Below are positions 11,808 through 23,910 of a DNA stretch of 64,000 bases, one piece after another. The notes under the pieces were generated by a model. The model was given only the letters and a program-made list of their open reading frames with translations, was not told the DNA's origin and did not search any database. The stretch's first letter is position 1. Each line of letters opens with the position of its first letter. The translations under genes and the position numbers were made by a program. This stretch comes from Hemileia vastatrix (lineage: Eukaryota; Basidiomycota; Pucciniomycetes; Pucciniales; Zaghouaniaceae). Where the stretch lies: positions 11,228,501 to 11,292,500 of the forward strand of contig JASXTE010000016.1 of NCBI GenBank assembly GCA_030280995.1. Direction: 5' to 3'.

Positions 11808-13113
11808 TATTGTTCTAGCTACAAAAATGTCTCTGACAGATATAGGTAATTTATATATTATCTTATATTTCCATAAGTTTCATTTTTGGCTCAATGGCTT
11901 ATAATATTTTATTTAAGTTCATTAGAAATACCATAGGTTTGTCACCATTCAACAGATTATACCTAGTTTTCTCATACAGTCTCTGCTGAGTGAGCCTGAA
12001 TTTAGAACCTCCAAATTGTTTTTCATTTAGATATTTCCATTCAGCTCAAAAGTAATCTTTACCCTCACTCAAAATAGCTTCAAACCATAATAAAGCAACA
12101 TCCTTAAATAAAGACATCAATTTTGATGTTATTTCTTCATCTGGTAACTTCTATGAGAATTTTAAGTTGTAAATTCTTTGAATAAAATGTTGCCAATCAG
12201 AGCTGGCTTCCCCATCATAAGTTGGGTACTGATCAATATTTGGCCAGCTCTTCTGATTGGATTTAGTTTCACTAATATTAGGTAAACTCAATAACTCATT
12301 TACTCTGGATAAATGGTCTTGTATCTCCTCTTGCACGGATTTGTGACTTACATTTGTTTTCTCAGACTTGACACTACCACCAGATGGTTTTACTTGTGGT
12401 GGTATGGGAAATGATTGAGATTCATTTTTGCCAATGAAAGGATTATTATTATACTGTGTATACTTATGATTATCCTGATTCATTAGTAGATTAGCAGTTT
12501 TAATCTCAACTTTAGTTAATCTTTGTAACAGATCAGAGACACTCTGATTTGTTTGTGCAAAAGATAACTTAGTTCTTCATTTAGTTTTTAATAAATGTGC
12601 TTCATACAATTTTTCTAACTCACAGAATTTGTTTGAAAGTTCACTATATTTATTACTTAAAGAATCATATTTAAGAGTTAGAGCCAAGTGTTCATTCTCT
12701 AATTCTTTATTTATAGTTGCCAGTTGAGAAATTTTCAATGTCAAGGACGAAATTGTATCAATTGTGAGCTTAATTGTCTGTTCCTCACACTCAGTCATTC
12801 TATCCCATAATGCTGAAACAATTCTATGGACAGTTGGGTTATTATTAAAATACTCCATCTCTTACTTCTCAATTTTTTCACTGTTTTGTGAACTTCTCCT
12901 CTCACTAATAAGTGGTGGAACCTGAGGGTTAACTGTATTATTATTATAAATAGTACTGTTGTTATTAACAAAAGATAAATCAGGTGTATCTACATCAAAA
13001 CCTAACTGTCTTAAGTCCTCCTCAATTTTCTGTACAGATTTTACATCAATAACATTACCTATATTGTAATCATCAGTATTGTGTTCAATCTGATAGGGTA
13101 ATCTACTTACCAC
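11808..13113 (-). pseudogene. Gag (coiled coil and capsid) of element B
   Basis: Several consecutive open pieces (12862-13113, 12577-12858, 12151-12483) cover the acidic N-terminus, a Leu/Glu/Asn-rich coiled coil and the capsid-like segment (SDWQHFIQRI). Stops and small indels separate them. At 13108-13113 the minus strand reads TGGTAAGT, the conserved junction at the end of ORF1, and a matching acceptor followed by GTAATG lies about 52 nt downstream. Confidence 0.78.
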
Positions 13114-13571
13114 GAGATAGGAGAAAGCCCTGAGTTTTGGTGCTTTTGCTTTCCTTTTTAGGGGTGAGCTGAGGAAGTCTTATGAGGGGGTGGATCCCTG
13201 TTGCAATTGTGGCTTGACCACTGCTGATGGAACCAATTCCATTTCCATTTCTCTACCAGGATTTTTTCCTGGGAATGATTTGACCCTCCTTGGGTAAGGG
13301 GTTGTTGGCTTGGCTGCCCAACCTTTAACTTTTCCAAGGCTTGATTCATCTATTGGAACCCCACCTTGCAGTTGTTTTGCAACTGCTCTACCTCCTTTAG
13401 CATGGTAGACTTTGATTACTCTAGTTTCAGAACCTGTTTGGCCAGACGGGACAGTTGATCCTGAAGAGGAGGTGAAGTCTTTTTGATTGTTATCTTTTTT
13501 AGAAGGGCATCCTTTTCCTCTATACTCATAGACTCTGGTTGTGGGTATGATTGACCCTCCATGGTGATGTC
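13114..13571 (-). pseudogene. ORF1 of element B (degenerate)
   Basis: In the ORF1 frame it reads MEGQSYPQPESMSIEEKDALLKK, matching ORF1 of C, but has a stop at 13416-13418 and another at 13158-13160 where HPY has become HP-stop. WKWNWFHQQW keeps the signature motif. The overlapping gag-pol frame is open from 13616 to 13180. The acceptor CCAG ends at 13572. Its first exon lies at 31482-31502, beyond the inserted array. Confidence 0.75.
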
Positions 13572-13616
13572 CTGGAGCAATATTTTTAGCTTTAGGCCTG
13601 GTTTTATATGCAGTTT

Positions 13617-15117
13617 TGTCAGCCTGTATATCCCCATGACTGAGTAAAAAGTGCTTATCAGCTAAGTTAAACACATTAACTATACATGGGAACAATAAAT
13701 GAGAGTACACAAACAGTATACATAAGTAAAATTATGATAATACACAAAAAATGCCATTATAACACCTTATATACACGCATATATCCACCTTTTATAGGTC
13801 TTATGTACTTAATATTAGGTTGGAATATGTTAAGGTAGTCTTAAGAACCTTAAGTATAAGGCTACATAATTTTTAAGTACACTTAAAGCTGTTATATTCA
13901 TTGTTTTACGCAAAAAACAAGAAATGTGCTTTATTTCACTTAAAAGTTGACTATATGCGCTATAAAATTGAGAATATCAAAAATGCACTTTGACAGATCA
14001 ATTGAGCTCATTTAGGACTATTTATTTGGCTGTTTAAATGCATAAAAATAACACTTTTCAAATTTGGTGTTTTTTATGCCAGAAATGGCTTCTTTGTACT
14101 GGCCACATACTGCCTGCTTTTTTCCCATGTGAATATCTTCATTTTTAGAAAATTTAGCTTTTTCACACTATAATTACCCCACATTCTACGCCCAAAGTGG
14201 GGAAACACACTAAAATAGGCGACAGGCGCTTATTTAGTGTCCTAGTTTAATTAATAGTGCGTTGACCTTGTTTATATGCACTAATTTCATTAATAACCTC
14301 ATTCTTGGAATCTTATTTCATCACCACGCTTAAATTGGCCTACTTTTAGTCAAGGATTTACCCGTTCAAGCGCCTGCCAAGGACTGCATGTAGTTATCCC
14401 ACATCTCACGCTCTGTTTTAAGTTTTTTGGTGGTTTCTCAGTCAATTTTGGTTATTTTTGGATGGGAATTTCAGGCAGTATAATGTCAGGATTAGCCCCT
14501 CCATTTCTACAGTAAATCCCCCTTATTCTTAAGCTATTATCAACTTTAAAAAGTCTCCTTTAGTCTTTTATATTATTGTTTTATACGCATATACTCTCTT
14601 TTTGTCTTTTTCTTTAATTTTGATGGATCTCCCTTATTCTTACAGGATTTTGGCGGTTGTTACTTGTCTAATTATGTCATGGATCACTAGGGATGTTGAT
14701 GGACAGGTCTATTAGTGGATTTGGGGCGTCTTTAACTGTGTATTGGATGGTATATCAAGGGATTTATGGGGGAACTCAGTGTGTATAAAACGAGGAGGTT
14801 TTTGGGTCTTGTTTCTACATTCTTTATCATTTACAATTTTACCAATATAACCAAACAAATTACAATACATATCAATTAGTACTTTTATAAGACTTTTGAA
14901 CAGTATCTGAATTATAAAATCTTTTTTTCTACCAACTACAAAGATTGTAAGCCATATATAAAATTAGTGAGAATTATATTACTGAGACCTTTAAATTTGA
15001 TTATATTTTACTACTCATTGGATTTATACTACAGTATTTATATAGGACCATTTAAATCTTCTAGACAACTGACCATTCAAGCTAGTTCACTTCCTTGTAC
15101 TTGATCTTAGCCTGACA
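13617..15117 (+). repeat. 5' LTR of element E
   Basis: 1501 bp, TGTCAGCC...CTGACA. At diagnostic sites (CAGTAAATCC near 14511, GATCACTAG near 14682, TTTGGGGCG near 14722) it matches the LTR at 29965 rather than the one at 21743. Confidence 0.92.
14784..14790 (+). promoter_or_regulatory. TATA box in element E 5' LTR
   Basis: TATAAAA followed by CGAGGAGG, about 330 bp before the LTR end, at the same place as in the sister LTRs. Confidence 0.6.
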
Positions 15118-15706
15118 ATTGGGGACTTTTCCTCAAGAATTCTGTTATAATCCAGTAATTGAAAAATTTCAAAATAAGGTGCACGTAAATAATATCCCTA
15201 TAGAAATATATGGATAATTACAACAGGTTGGGGTCACTTATATAGTGATTTCAGAAAAAGAAGCCCTGTTATATAATATATTGTGATATTGAATCAACAA
15301 TTTTACCACTAATTTAACATAAAATTGTTATTAGTGGGAGTCTGTCAATAGACCAATTAAATTTGTGATCTTTGCAGATAATAAACCAAATAAACCGATT
15401 AATTGTCTTCTTTTAACAGGACTCTTAATCTTTTCTTTTATTGGTTTGTAATATTCATTAAATATTTAGAGAGAGTCTTACTAACAGTTGTTTTCTTTTA
15501 AATATAAAAACACGGCTACATATTGTAGACCAGTTAAATCAAGTGACCACATAAAAAGCATATTTGACTTTTGGCACTTAAAGATTCACTTCATACCAAT
15601 AAGTATGCAATAAAATTGTCTTCAGTGGTATTGATAAATACTGATAGAACTCCTTTTTGAAGTTTTTTATATCTAAATTCTCAAATTCTTTAAATTCCAC
15701 GTGAAA
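15118..15706 (+). other. 5' leader of element E
   Basis: Primer binding site candidate TGGGGACTTTTCC at 15120-15132, one base different from C. Otherwise noncoding, colinear with the leaders of A and C. Confidence 0.7.
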
Positions 15707-18700
15707 ATGTGTGACAACAATGACATTGTAAGTAATAAGGCAAAACCTTATAACTTAAGACCTAGATCTGAAAGACCTGTTACAGGACATTCAAATGGAG
15801 GGCCAGGACTCTCCCATAATCAACAACACTCCACCAATGTCTCTGGAGGAAAGGGAAAAGCTTTTAAAGCAGGTTTCAATAAAGAAGTCAAAAAATACAT
15901 TACAAGAACAAGTTCACTCCCTATCCACCCTAATGAACACCTTGACAATAAGAGTCAACAACATAGTGGACCAGATCAACAATCTGGAAAAGAGAGCAGC
16001 TCAAGGTTTCATAGAAGTCAACCAAGCTCTAGTGGACATAAAGACTCAACCACCAACAGTGGCACCCAACAATTCCATAGCAACACCTCCAGCCCAAGAG
16101 GAGGACCAAAAAATTACAGTAAGCAAATGGAAATTGGATTGGTACGCCCAAAATTACAACAATCCTCCTCAACAAGGATCCAGCAGTCACCCTTACAGGG
16201 GAAAGCCAAGGAGAGGCAGGGGAAATGGGGTAAGACCTTGGTGAGTCATCAAACTTCTTATGATCAATTGCATCAACCTAACAATGAATTACTTATAGGT
16301 AGTGAGATTGATAAGGAAATATTGGATATAATTGATAATGATTTAAAGGATTATTCATTTGAAAAAAATATGTTAAACTTGTCTTTGCACAAAGAAAATG
16401 TAGATAGTTTTATTGATCACCAGGATAATGCTATTAATATTAAAATGGAATCAAATGATGAGTCTTCTGAGTTGGACACAGAAAAAATAGAATATTTTTT
16501 ATAAGAAAATCCAATGGAATCAAAGATAATAAGTAAATTATTATTGAGAATTGAAAAATTGGAAGAGTTCTCAAAAGAGTCAAACAATAATACAGAAAAG
16601 GTATTATTACAGCTAACACAATCATTGAGTGCAACAGCCAATAGATTAAAAATTATTGAAAATTCAAATAATGAATTAGTCAATGAGAATAAGGGCTTAA
16701 AATCTGAGATTAGAGATTTAGAAAATAAATTAGAACACTCTCAGAACATTATGGCTACCGTTGAGGGACATGTTAAATTATCTTTTTCAAATGTAAATGA
16801 CACCCTAACTCATGTACCAGTAACACAGGATAGGTTACAAAGAGTGGAAATAGAAGTAGCAAACATGTTGAAAAATACTGAAAGAATAAAAGATAACACT
16901 TCTTATGTAGCAAGAGTACCTGTTTTCATGAAACATGCAAATGAAACACCAATGATGGAACATGAACATAGTATCATGGGCTCTGAGAATAATAAATCAG
17001 TAAAAGATGAAATACATGATCATCTTTCTAAAGTAAGTGAATTACTCAATATTCCTCAGGTTAGGGAAGCAAAAACTAACCAAAAGAACTGGCCTAAGTT
17101 AGATCAGTACCCATCCTTTGACAGAGATTTAAAATCTGATTGGCAACAATTCATACAAAGAATTGATAACTTAAAAGTTTCATACAAATTACCTGATGAA
17201 GAAATTACTTCAAAGTTAATATCTTTATTTACAGATGTGGCCTTATTATGGTTTGAATCTGTATTGAGTGAGGGAATTAATTACTCCTGGAATGAATGGA
17301 AGGCACTAATTGAAAGGCAATTTGGTGGCCCAAAATTTAGAATCACTCAACAAAGATTGTATGAAAAGGCCAGATATAATCCAAATGCTGGAGATAAACC
17401 TATGGTATTTTTAATGAATTTAATAAAAATCATGAAAGCCATGGATCCAAAAATGGATTATGAAGAGTGGAAAGAAAAGATAATATACAAGTTACCTATA
17501 TCAGTTAGAGACATTATTGTAGCTAGAACTGAAACCATCAGAGATACCTCTGGGTTCATTAATATATGTAATGAAATATTATTAAACCACAAATATAAAA
17601 CCAAGTATAGTAATTACAGACAAAGTGTTGACGTGGTAAAACCTACTACAAGTAAATTACCAGTGGAGAAGAAAAAACATTCAGCTCCCCTTGTCCCTAA
17701 AAGACAAGATAATAACACTTGTTATAAATGTAATGAACCTTGGGTTAAGGGTCACATGTGTAAGAAAAGAATAAATGTTATTGAAACCTCCCAGAATTCT
17801 GAACCAAGTAATCATGAAGATGAAAATGTGGAATCCAGTGAGGATTGTAAAAGTAACATATCTTACAGTGATGATGAAAATGAGATATTTGTATTAGAAC
17901 AGGATATAATGTTCCTGAATGATGCTATACCTCATACAGATACATCTTTAACTTCCATTGAAGAAGCTGAAATAATTAAAGATGTATCTCATGATACTTA
18001 CAAAATAACACCTATCAGAGCACCTGTTATTATATGTGGAAGAGAAATGAATGCCATTCTTGACACTGGAGCTGCAGGTAGAGTAGTTTCTATTAATACA
18101 TTAATGAAACTTGACAGTAAGTATAAGGAAAAACTAGAACCTGTTCAGACAAAGAAATGGAGGGGTTTTGGTTCAGTATTAAATCCAATTGGCAAATACA
18201 AAACTGCTGTATTTTATTTAAATATAATAATGTATATGTAAGAGCAGTTTGTGAATTTTTAGTAATGGATAATAATAATTGTAGTGATTGGTTTATTATT
18301 GGAAATGATTTATTGACAAAATTTGGAATTAAACTAGATCCTGCAAACAGTTGCTTCACCATAGGAGTGAATGGTAAGAGAAAATTCAAGATATGTTCTG
18401 AAAATTCAGTGTATGCCATTTCTCCTAGAGAAGAACAACTGCAAGGTGGAAGAACCACCAATGAAGTGGGTGAATTGGAAAATGAAATCCAAAAGGCCTC
18501 TTTCAGTCCTCAACTCTCAAAAATTGAAGAAGAAGATATTTTGAGATTGATTAAATCATATCCTATGGAATTTGCTCATGGTTCAAATGAACTAGGATTG
18601 GTCAAAGACCATGAGATGAAAATCTCTCTAAGCTGTGATTTGGATAATATTCCTGGCAGCCTAAAAAATAAACCTTACCCAGCATCTCCTGCAAAAAGGA

Positions 18701-21561
18701 AAGATATTGAAGACAATATAAAACTGTTGTTGGAAATGGGTATTGTTGAAAAAGTGGACACAAAACCTAAGTATTGTGTCATTTCACCAGTATTGATCTC
18801 TTATGAAAAAGATAAGGCAAGATTATGCGGTGATTATAGAGCTCTGAATACATACACAGTAGATTATATTTACCCTCTACTAAGGATAGCTTCTATCCAT
18901 GCTACTTTACAAGGAGAAAAATATTTTTCCTGTCTGGATGGAAACAAAGGTTACCACCAGATTCCTGTGGAAAGAAATTCTCAAAATAACTTATTAATAA
19001 CCACACATATGGGTATATATAAGTATGTGAGAATGCCATTTGGCCCAAAGAATGCGCCTTCAGTCTTCCAAAAACTGATGGATAGTGTTTTTCATCAGGA
19101 AATGGTTGAAGGATGGCTATTGGTCTATATTGATGACATCATAGTGTTTTCAAAAACATATGATGAACATTTAAATCACCTGAAAAGAGTCTTTCAAAGA
19201 ATGGATGAAATTAATATGACAATTGCATTAAAGAAATGTAAATTTGGATTCCAATCTTTGAAAGTACTTGGACATGTTGTATCTGGATTACAAATTTGTG
19301 TTGACCAGAATAAGGTGGCAGCAATAAAAAACCTTGAAAAACCTAAAAATGTAAAAGAAATTCAAAGTTTTTTAGGTATGTGTGGATATTATAGACAATA
19401 TATAAAAAATTACCAATCTATTGCAGCTCCTTTGACAACATTAATCAGGAAAAATAAGACTTTCATTTGGAATAATGAAAGACAACATGCCTTTAATAAA
19501 TTAAAGGAATGTTTAATGACAGCTCCAATTTTGGGACTGCCTGATTTCACCTTACCTTTTATCTTGTACACTGATGCAAGCTTCATAGGTTTAGGTGCTG
19601 CTTTACAGAAAAAACAGATAATAAATGGAAAATTATCTGAAGTAGTTATCTGTTATATATCCAGAACCTTAAGAAAAACTGAATTAAGGTATGGTGCCAC
19701 ACAGTTATAATGTTTAGCCATGGTGTGGGCTTTGGAGAAGCTTCATTACTATCTGGAAGACCAGAAGTTTGAACTTATAACAGATTGCAGTGCAGTAAAA
19801 TCATTGCTAAACATGAAAACACCTAATAGGCACATGTTTAGATGGAAACTAGCTGTACAAGAGTACAGAGGAAGAATGACAATCACTCACAGAGCAGGAA
19901 CATTGCATTCTAATGTGGATTTATTATCTAGAAGTCCTTTGCCAAATGATGCTGACAACCCAGCTTATGTACCTGAGAATGAGGTTATACATATATTTGG
20001 GATTTATATAGTGGATTTAGAAGAAGAGTTTATGCAAACTATATTGGAAAATTATTCATCTGATAAAGATTTGTCTAAACTATCTACCATTCTTAATGAT
20101 CCAACAAATGCCTCCATGAGTGCATTAATTAAAACCTTGCCTCCAAAGTATAAAAATGCGTTGGAAAAAGGTAAACTATCAATTGAAGATGGATATATAT
20201 ATTACAGGAAAAAGTTAAGCAATGTAATAGTAATACCACCTTCTATGAAAGAGTTAATGTTGAGTACTTGTCATGATGACATCTTAGATGGTCATTTTGA
20301 CTTTAACAAAACATTAACCAGAGTTAAAAATACAGCCTGGCTGATAAACATGAAAGAGGATGTACAAAAATACATTGAAACATGTGACTCTTGTCAGAAA
20401 TCTAAAAGATTAACTGGGAAGAGAGCTGGGTTGTTACAACAAATAGAGCAGTCAAAAGCTCCATGGGAAATTATAAACATGGATTTTGTAACTGGCTTGC
20501 CATTAGCAGGAAAAGAAAGTTTCAATTCTTGCTGGGTAATAGTGGATAGATTAACAAAAATGTGTAAGTTTATCCCTACCCATAAAGAGGTATCTGCTAA
20601 AGACTTGGCGTTACTATGGTGGACTCAGATGATGAATACTGCTGGGTTCCCCAAAGCCATAATCTCTGACAGAGATCCTAAATTTACTTCAGAGTTCTGG
20701 ACATCTTTGATGGAAGTATCAGGTTGTCAATTAAAATTGTCTACAGCACACCATCCACAAACTGATGGGCTGGCTGAGAGGATGATACAAACTCTAGAAG
20801 ACATGATCAGAAGATATTGTGCCTTTGGATTAGAATACAAAGACAATGAGAAATTCACACATGACTGGGTAACATTAATTCCTGGCCTTGAATTTGCTTA
20901 TAACAGCACAACTCATTCTGTAACAGAGAAGAAACCATTTGAACTCTGGCTGGGATATGTACCAAATACCCCAGTAAATCTTTTAAATAAACTACCAAGG
21001 TTGGATATACACCCTGGCACCAAATCCTTTATTCATATGCGACAAATGTGTAGAAAGCATGCAGAAGAATGCATCCAAAAAGCATTTGAATATGAAAAGA
21101 AAAGGTGGGACAAATCTCATAAAGAATTTGAATTTAAAAAGGGAGATGAAGTCCTCATATCAACACTACATTTTAACTTACAAGGTAATGTTAAATTAAA
21201 GGATCCCTTTGTAGGACCTTTTGTAGTAAATAAAATGGTTGGGAATAATGCAGTGGAAGTCATATTATATGCTCCATGTGATAGGAAACATCCAGTTTTC
21301 CCTATCTCATTATTGAAACCTTACCATGCAAATGATCCTGACTTATTTTCAAAAAGAAGGGGAAGGCCTAAAAAGCAACCTGAAGAAATTGTGGAAAAAG
21401 CAGAGATTGAAAAAATACTCAAGAAAAGAATCCTTACTAAAGAAAAAGGAACTGAGTATTTACTAAGATTTAAAGGGAAATCAAATGAATTTGATAAATG
21501 GATACCTGAAAAAGAAATTTCTAATTTATCCACCCTTCTTAAAAAATTTAAACAGAAATAA
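15707..21561 (+). pseudogene. Gag-pol of element E, broken by three lesions
   Basis: ATG at 15707 begins MCDNNDI. Compared with C it carries a TAA at 16502-16504 (AAA to TAA), a 2-base insertion near 18211-18220 just after the protease, and a TAA at 19708-19710 in RNase H (GAA to TAA). The pieces 15707-16504, 16514-18241, 18157-19710 and 19720-21561 together cover gag coiled coil, capsid, CX2CX7HXC knuckle, protease (DTGAAGR), RT (YIDD), RNase H, integrase and chromodomain. The RT also has private changes (DDIYPLP to DYIYPLL). The last 340 bases look A-like, unlike the stretch before them. Confidence 0.9.
15786..16244 (+). CDS. ORF1 accessory protein of element E (second exon)
   Basis: Intact overlapping frame. 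Exon 1 is 15707-15727 (7 codons); intron 15728-15785 (58 nt) runs from GTAAGT to TTACAG; exon 2 continues as DIQMEGQDSP. It has the coiled coil, WKLDWYAQNY (one W to L change in the motif) and a basic tail ending RPW. The stop is TGA in place of TAA, which turns the overlapping donor from GTAAGT into GTGAGT, so both stop and donor survive. This is the only intact coding unit in element E. Confidence 0.65.
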   Translation, partial: DIQMEGQDSPIINNTPPMSLEEREKLLKQVSIKKSKNTLQEQVHSLSTLMNTLTIRVNNIVDQINNLEKRAAQGFIEVNQALVDIKTQPPTVAPNNSIATPPAQEEDQKITVSKWKLDWYAQNYNNPPQQGSSSHPYRGKPRRGRGNGVRPW

Positions 21562-21742
21562 ATTTCTGTTCAACCAGCTGAGGGGTTAAAAAACCAGTAC
21601 TCATAATATTTTATTATGTTTTATTTCTTTAAAGTTGAATCTTTAATGCTACAGATTTATTCTGAATACCTGAAAATTACAAATTAAATAAAATAAAATG
21701 TATAACTTATCATTTTTTTATTGTTTTTTTTGGGTGGGCAAG
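21562..21742 (+). other. 3' untranslated region and polypurine tract of element E
   Basis: Noncoding. GGGTGGGCAAG at 21732-21742 abuts the middle LTR, as in A and C. Confidence 0.75.
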
Positions 21743-23242
21743 TTTCAGCCTGTATACCTCCAGGACTGAGTAAAAAGTAACTATAAGTTATGTTAAACAC
21801 ATGAACTATACATGGGAATATTAAATGAGAGTACACAAATAGTATACATAAGTAAAATTATGATAATACACAAAAAATGCCATTATAACACCTTATATAC
21901 ACGCATATATCCACCTTTTATAGTTCTTATGTACTTAATATTAAGTTGGAGTATGTTAGGGTAATCTTAAGAACCTTAAGTATAAGGCTACATAATTTTT
22001 AAGTACACTTAAAGCTGTTATATTCATTGTTTTATGCAAAAAACAAGAAATGCGCTTTATTTCACTTAAAAGTTGACTATATGCGCTATAAAATTGAGAA
22101 TATCAAAATTGCACTTTGACAGATCAATTGAGCTCATTTAGGACTATTTATTTGGCTATTTAAATGCATAAAAATAACACTTTTCAAATTTGGTGTTTTT
22201 TATGCCAGAAATGGCTTCTGTGTACTGGCCACATACTGCCTGCTTTTTTCCCGTGTGAATAGCTTCATTTTTAGCAAAGTTAGCTTTTCACACTATAATT
22301 ACCCCACATTCTACGCCCACTGTGGGGAAACACACTAAAATAGGCGACAGGCGCTTATTTAGTGTCCTAGCTTAATTAATAATGCATTGACCCTGTTTAT
22401 ATGCACTAATTTCATTAATAACCTCACTCTTGGCACTTTATTTCATCACCACGCTTAAATTCGCCTAATTTTAGTCAAGGATTTACCCGTGCAAGAGCCT
22501 GCCAAGAACTGCATGTAGTTACCCCACATCTCACGCTCTTTTTTAAGTTTTTGGGTGGTTTCTCAGTCAATTTTGGTTATTTTTGAATGGGAATTTCACG
22601 TAGTATAATGTCAGGATTAGCCCCATTATTTCTACAGTCAATCCCCCTTATTATTAAGCTATTATTAACCTTAAAAAGTCTCCTTTAGTCCTTAATATTA
22701 TTGTTTTATACGCATATACTCTCTTTTTGTCTTTTTCTTTAATTTTGATGGATTTCCCTTATTATTTCAGGATTTTGGCGGTTATTACTCTTCTAATTAT
22801 GTCATGGGTCACTGGGAATGTTGATGGGAATGTCTATTAGTTGTTTAGAGGCGTGATTAACTGTGTATTGGGTGGTACATCAGGGGAATCATTGGGGAAC
22901 TCAGTGTGTATAAAAGGAGGAGGTTTTTGGGTTGTATTTCTTCATTCTTTATCATTACAATTTAACCAATATAACCAAACCAATTACAATACATATCAAT
23001 TAGTACTTTTATAAGACTTTTGAATAGTATCTGAATTTATATAATCAATTTTTCTACCAACTATAAAGATTGTAAGCCATATATAAGAATAGTGAGAATT
23101 ATATTACTGAGACCTTTATATTTGATTATATTTTACAACTTAGTGGATTAGAACTACAGTATTCATATAGGACCATTAAAATCTTCTAGACAACTGACTA
23201 TTCAAGATAGTTCACGTCCTTGTACTTGACCTTAGCCTGACA
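21743..23242 (+). repeat. Middle LTR shared by elements E and C
   Basis: 1500 bp. First bases read TTTCAGCC (TGTCAGCC mutated), end CTGACA. Diagnostic sites (CAGTCAATCC, TTTAGAGGCG) match element A LTRs, not the outer LTRs of this array. Confidence 0.9.
22919..22926 (+). promoter_or_regulatory. TATA box in middle LTR, driving element C
   Basis: TATAAAAG then GAGGAGG, identical to element A. This is the presumed promoter for the intact gag-pol downstream. Confidence 0.6.
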
Positions 23243-23910
23243 ATTGGGGACCTTTCCTCAAGAATTCTGTTATAATCCTGTAAGTGAAATTTTCAAAAGA
23301 AGGTGCACGTAAATAATATCCCTATAGAAATATTTGGATAATTACAACAGGTTGGGGTCACTTATATAGTGATTTCAGAAAAAGAAGCCCTGTTATATTA
23401 TAAAATTGAAATATTGAATCAACAATTTTACCACTAATTTAACTTATAATTGTTATTAGTGGGTCTGTCAATAGACCAATTAAATTTGAGATCTTTGCAG
23501 ATAAAATTTTTACCACTAATTTAACATATAATTGTTCTTAGTGTGAGTCTGTCAATAGACCAATTAAATTTGTGATCTTTGCAGATAATAAACCAATTAA
23601 ACTGATTAATTGTTTTCTTTTAACAGGACTCTTAATCTTTTCTTTTATTGGTTTGTAAAATTCATTAAATATTGAGAAAGAATCATACTGACAGTTGTTT
23701 TCTTTTGAATATAAAAACACGGCTACATATTGTAGACCAGTTAAATCAAGTGACCACATAAAAGCATATTTGACTTTTGGCACTTAAATATTCACTTCAT
23801 ACCAATAAGTAAGCAATAAAATTGTCTTCAGTGGTATTGGTAAATACTGATAAAACTCCTTTTTGAAGTTTTCATATCTAAACTTTCAATTCTTTAAATT
23901 CCACGTAAAA
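23243..23910 (+). other. 5' leader of element C with an internal duplication
   Basis: The primer binding site candidate TGGGGACCTTTCC is at 23245-23257. A segment of about 85 bp (near 23423-23507) is repeated directly after (near 23508-23593): both copies contain TACCACTAATTTAAC and GTCTGTCAATAGACC. A and E have one copy, so this is a private tandem duplication in C. Confidence 0.75.
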
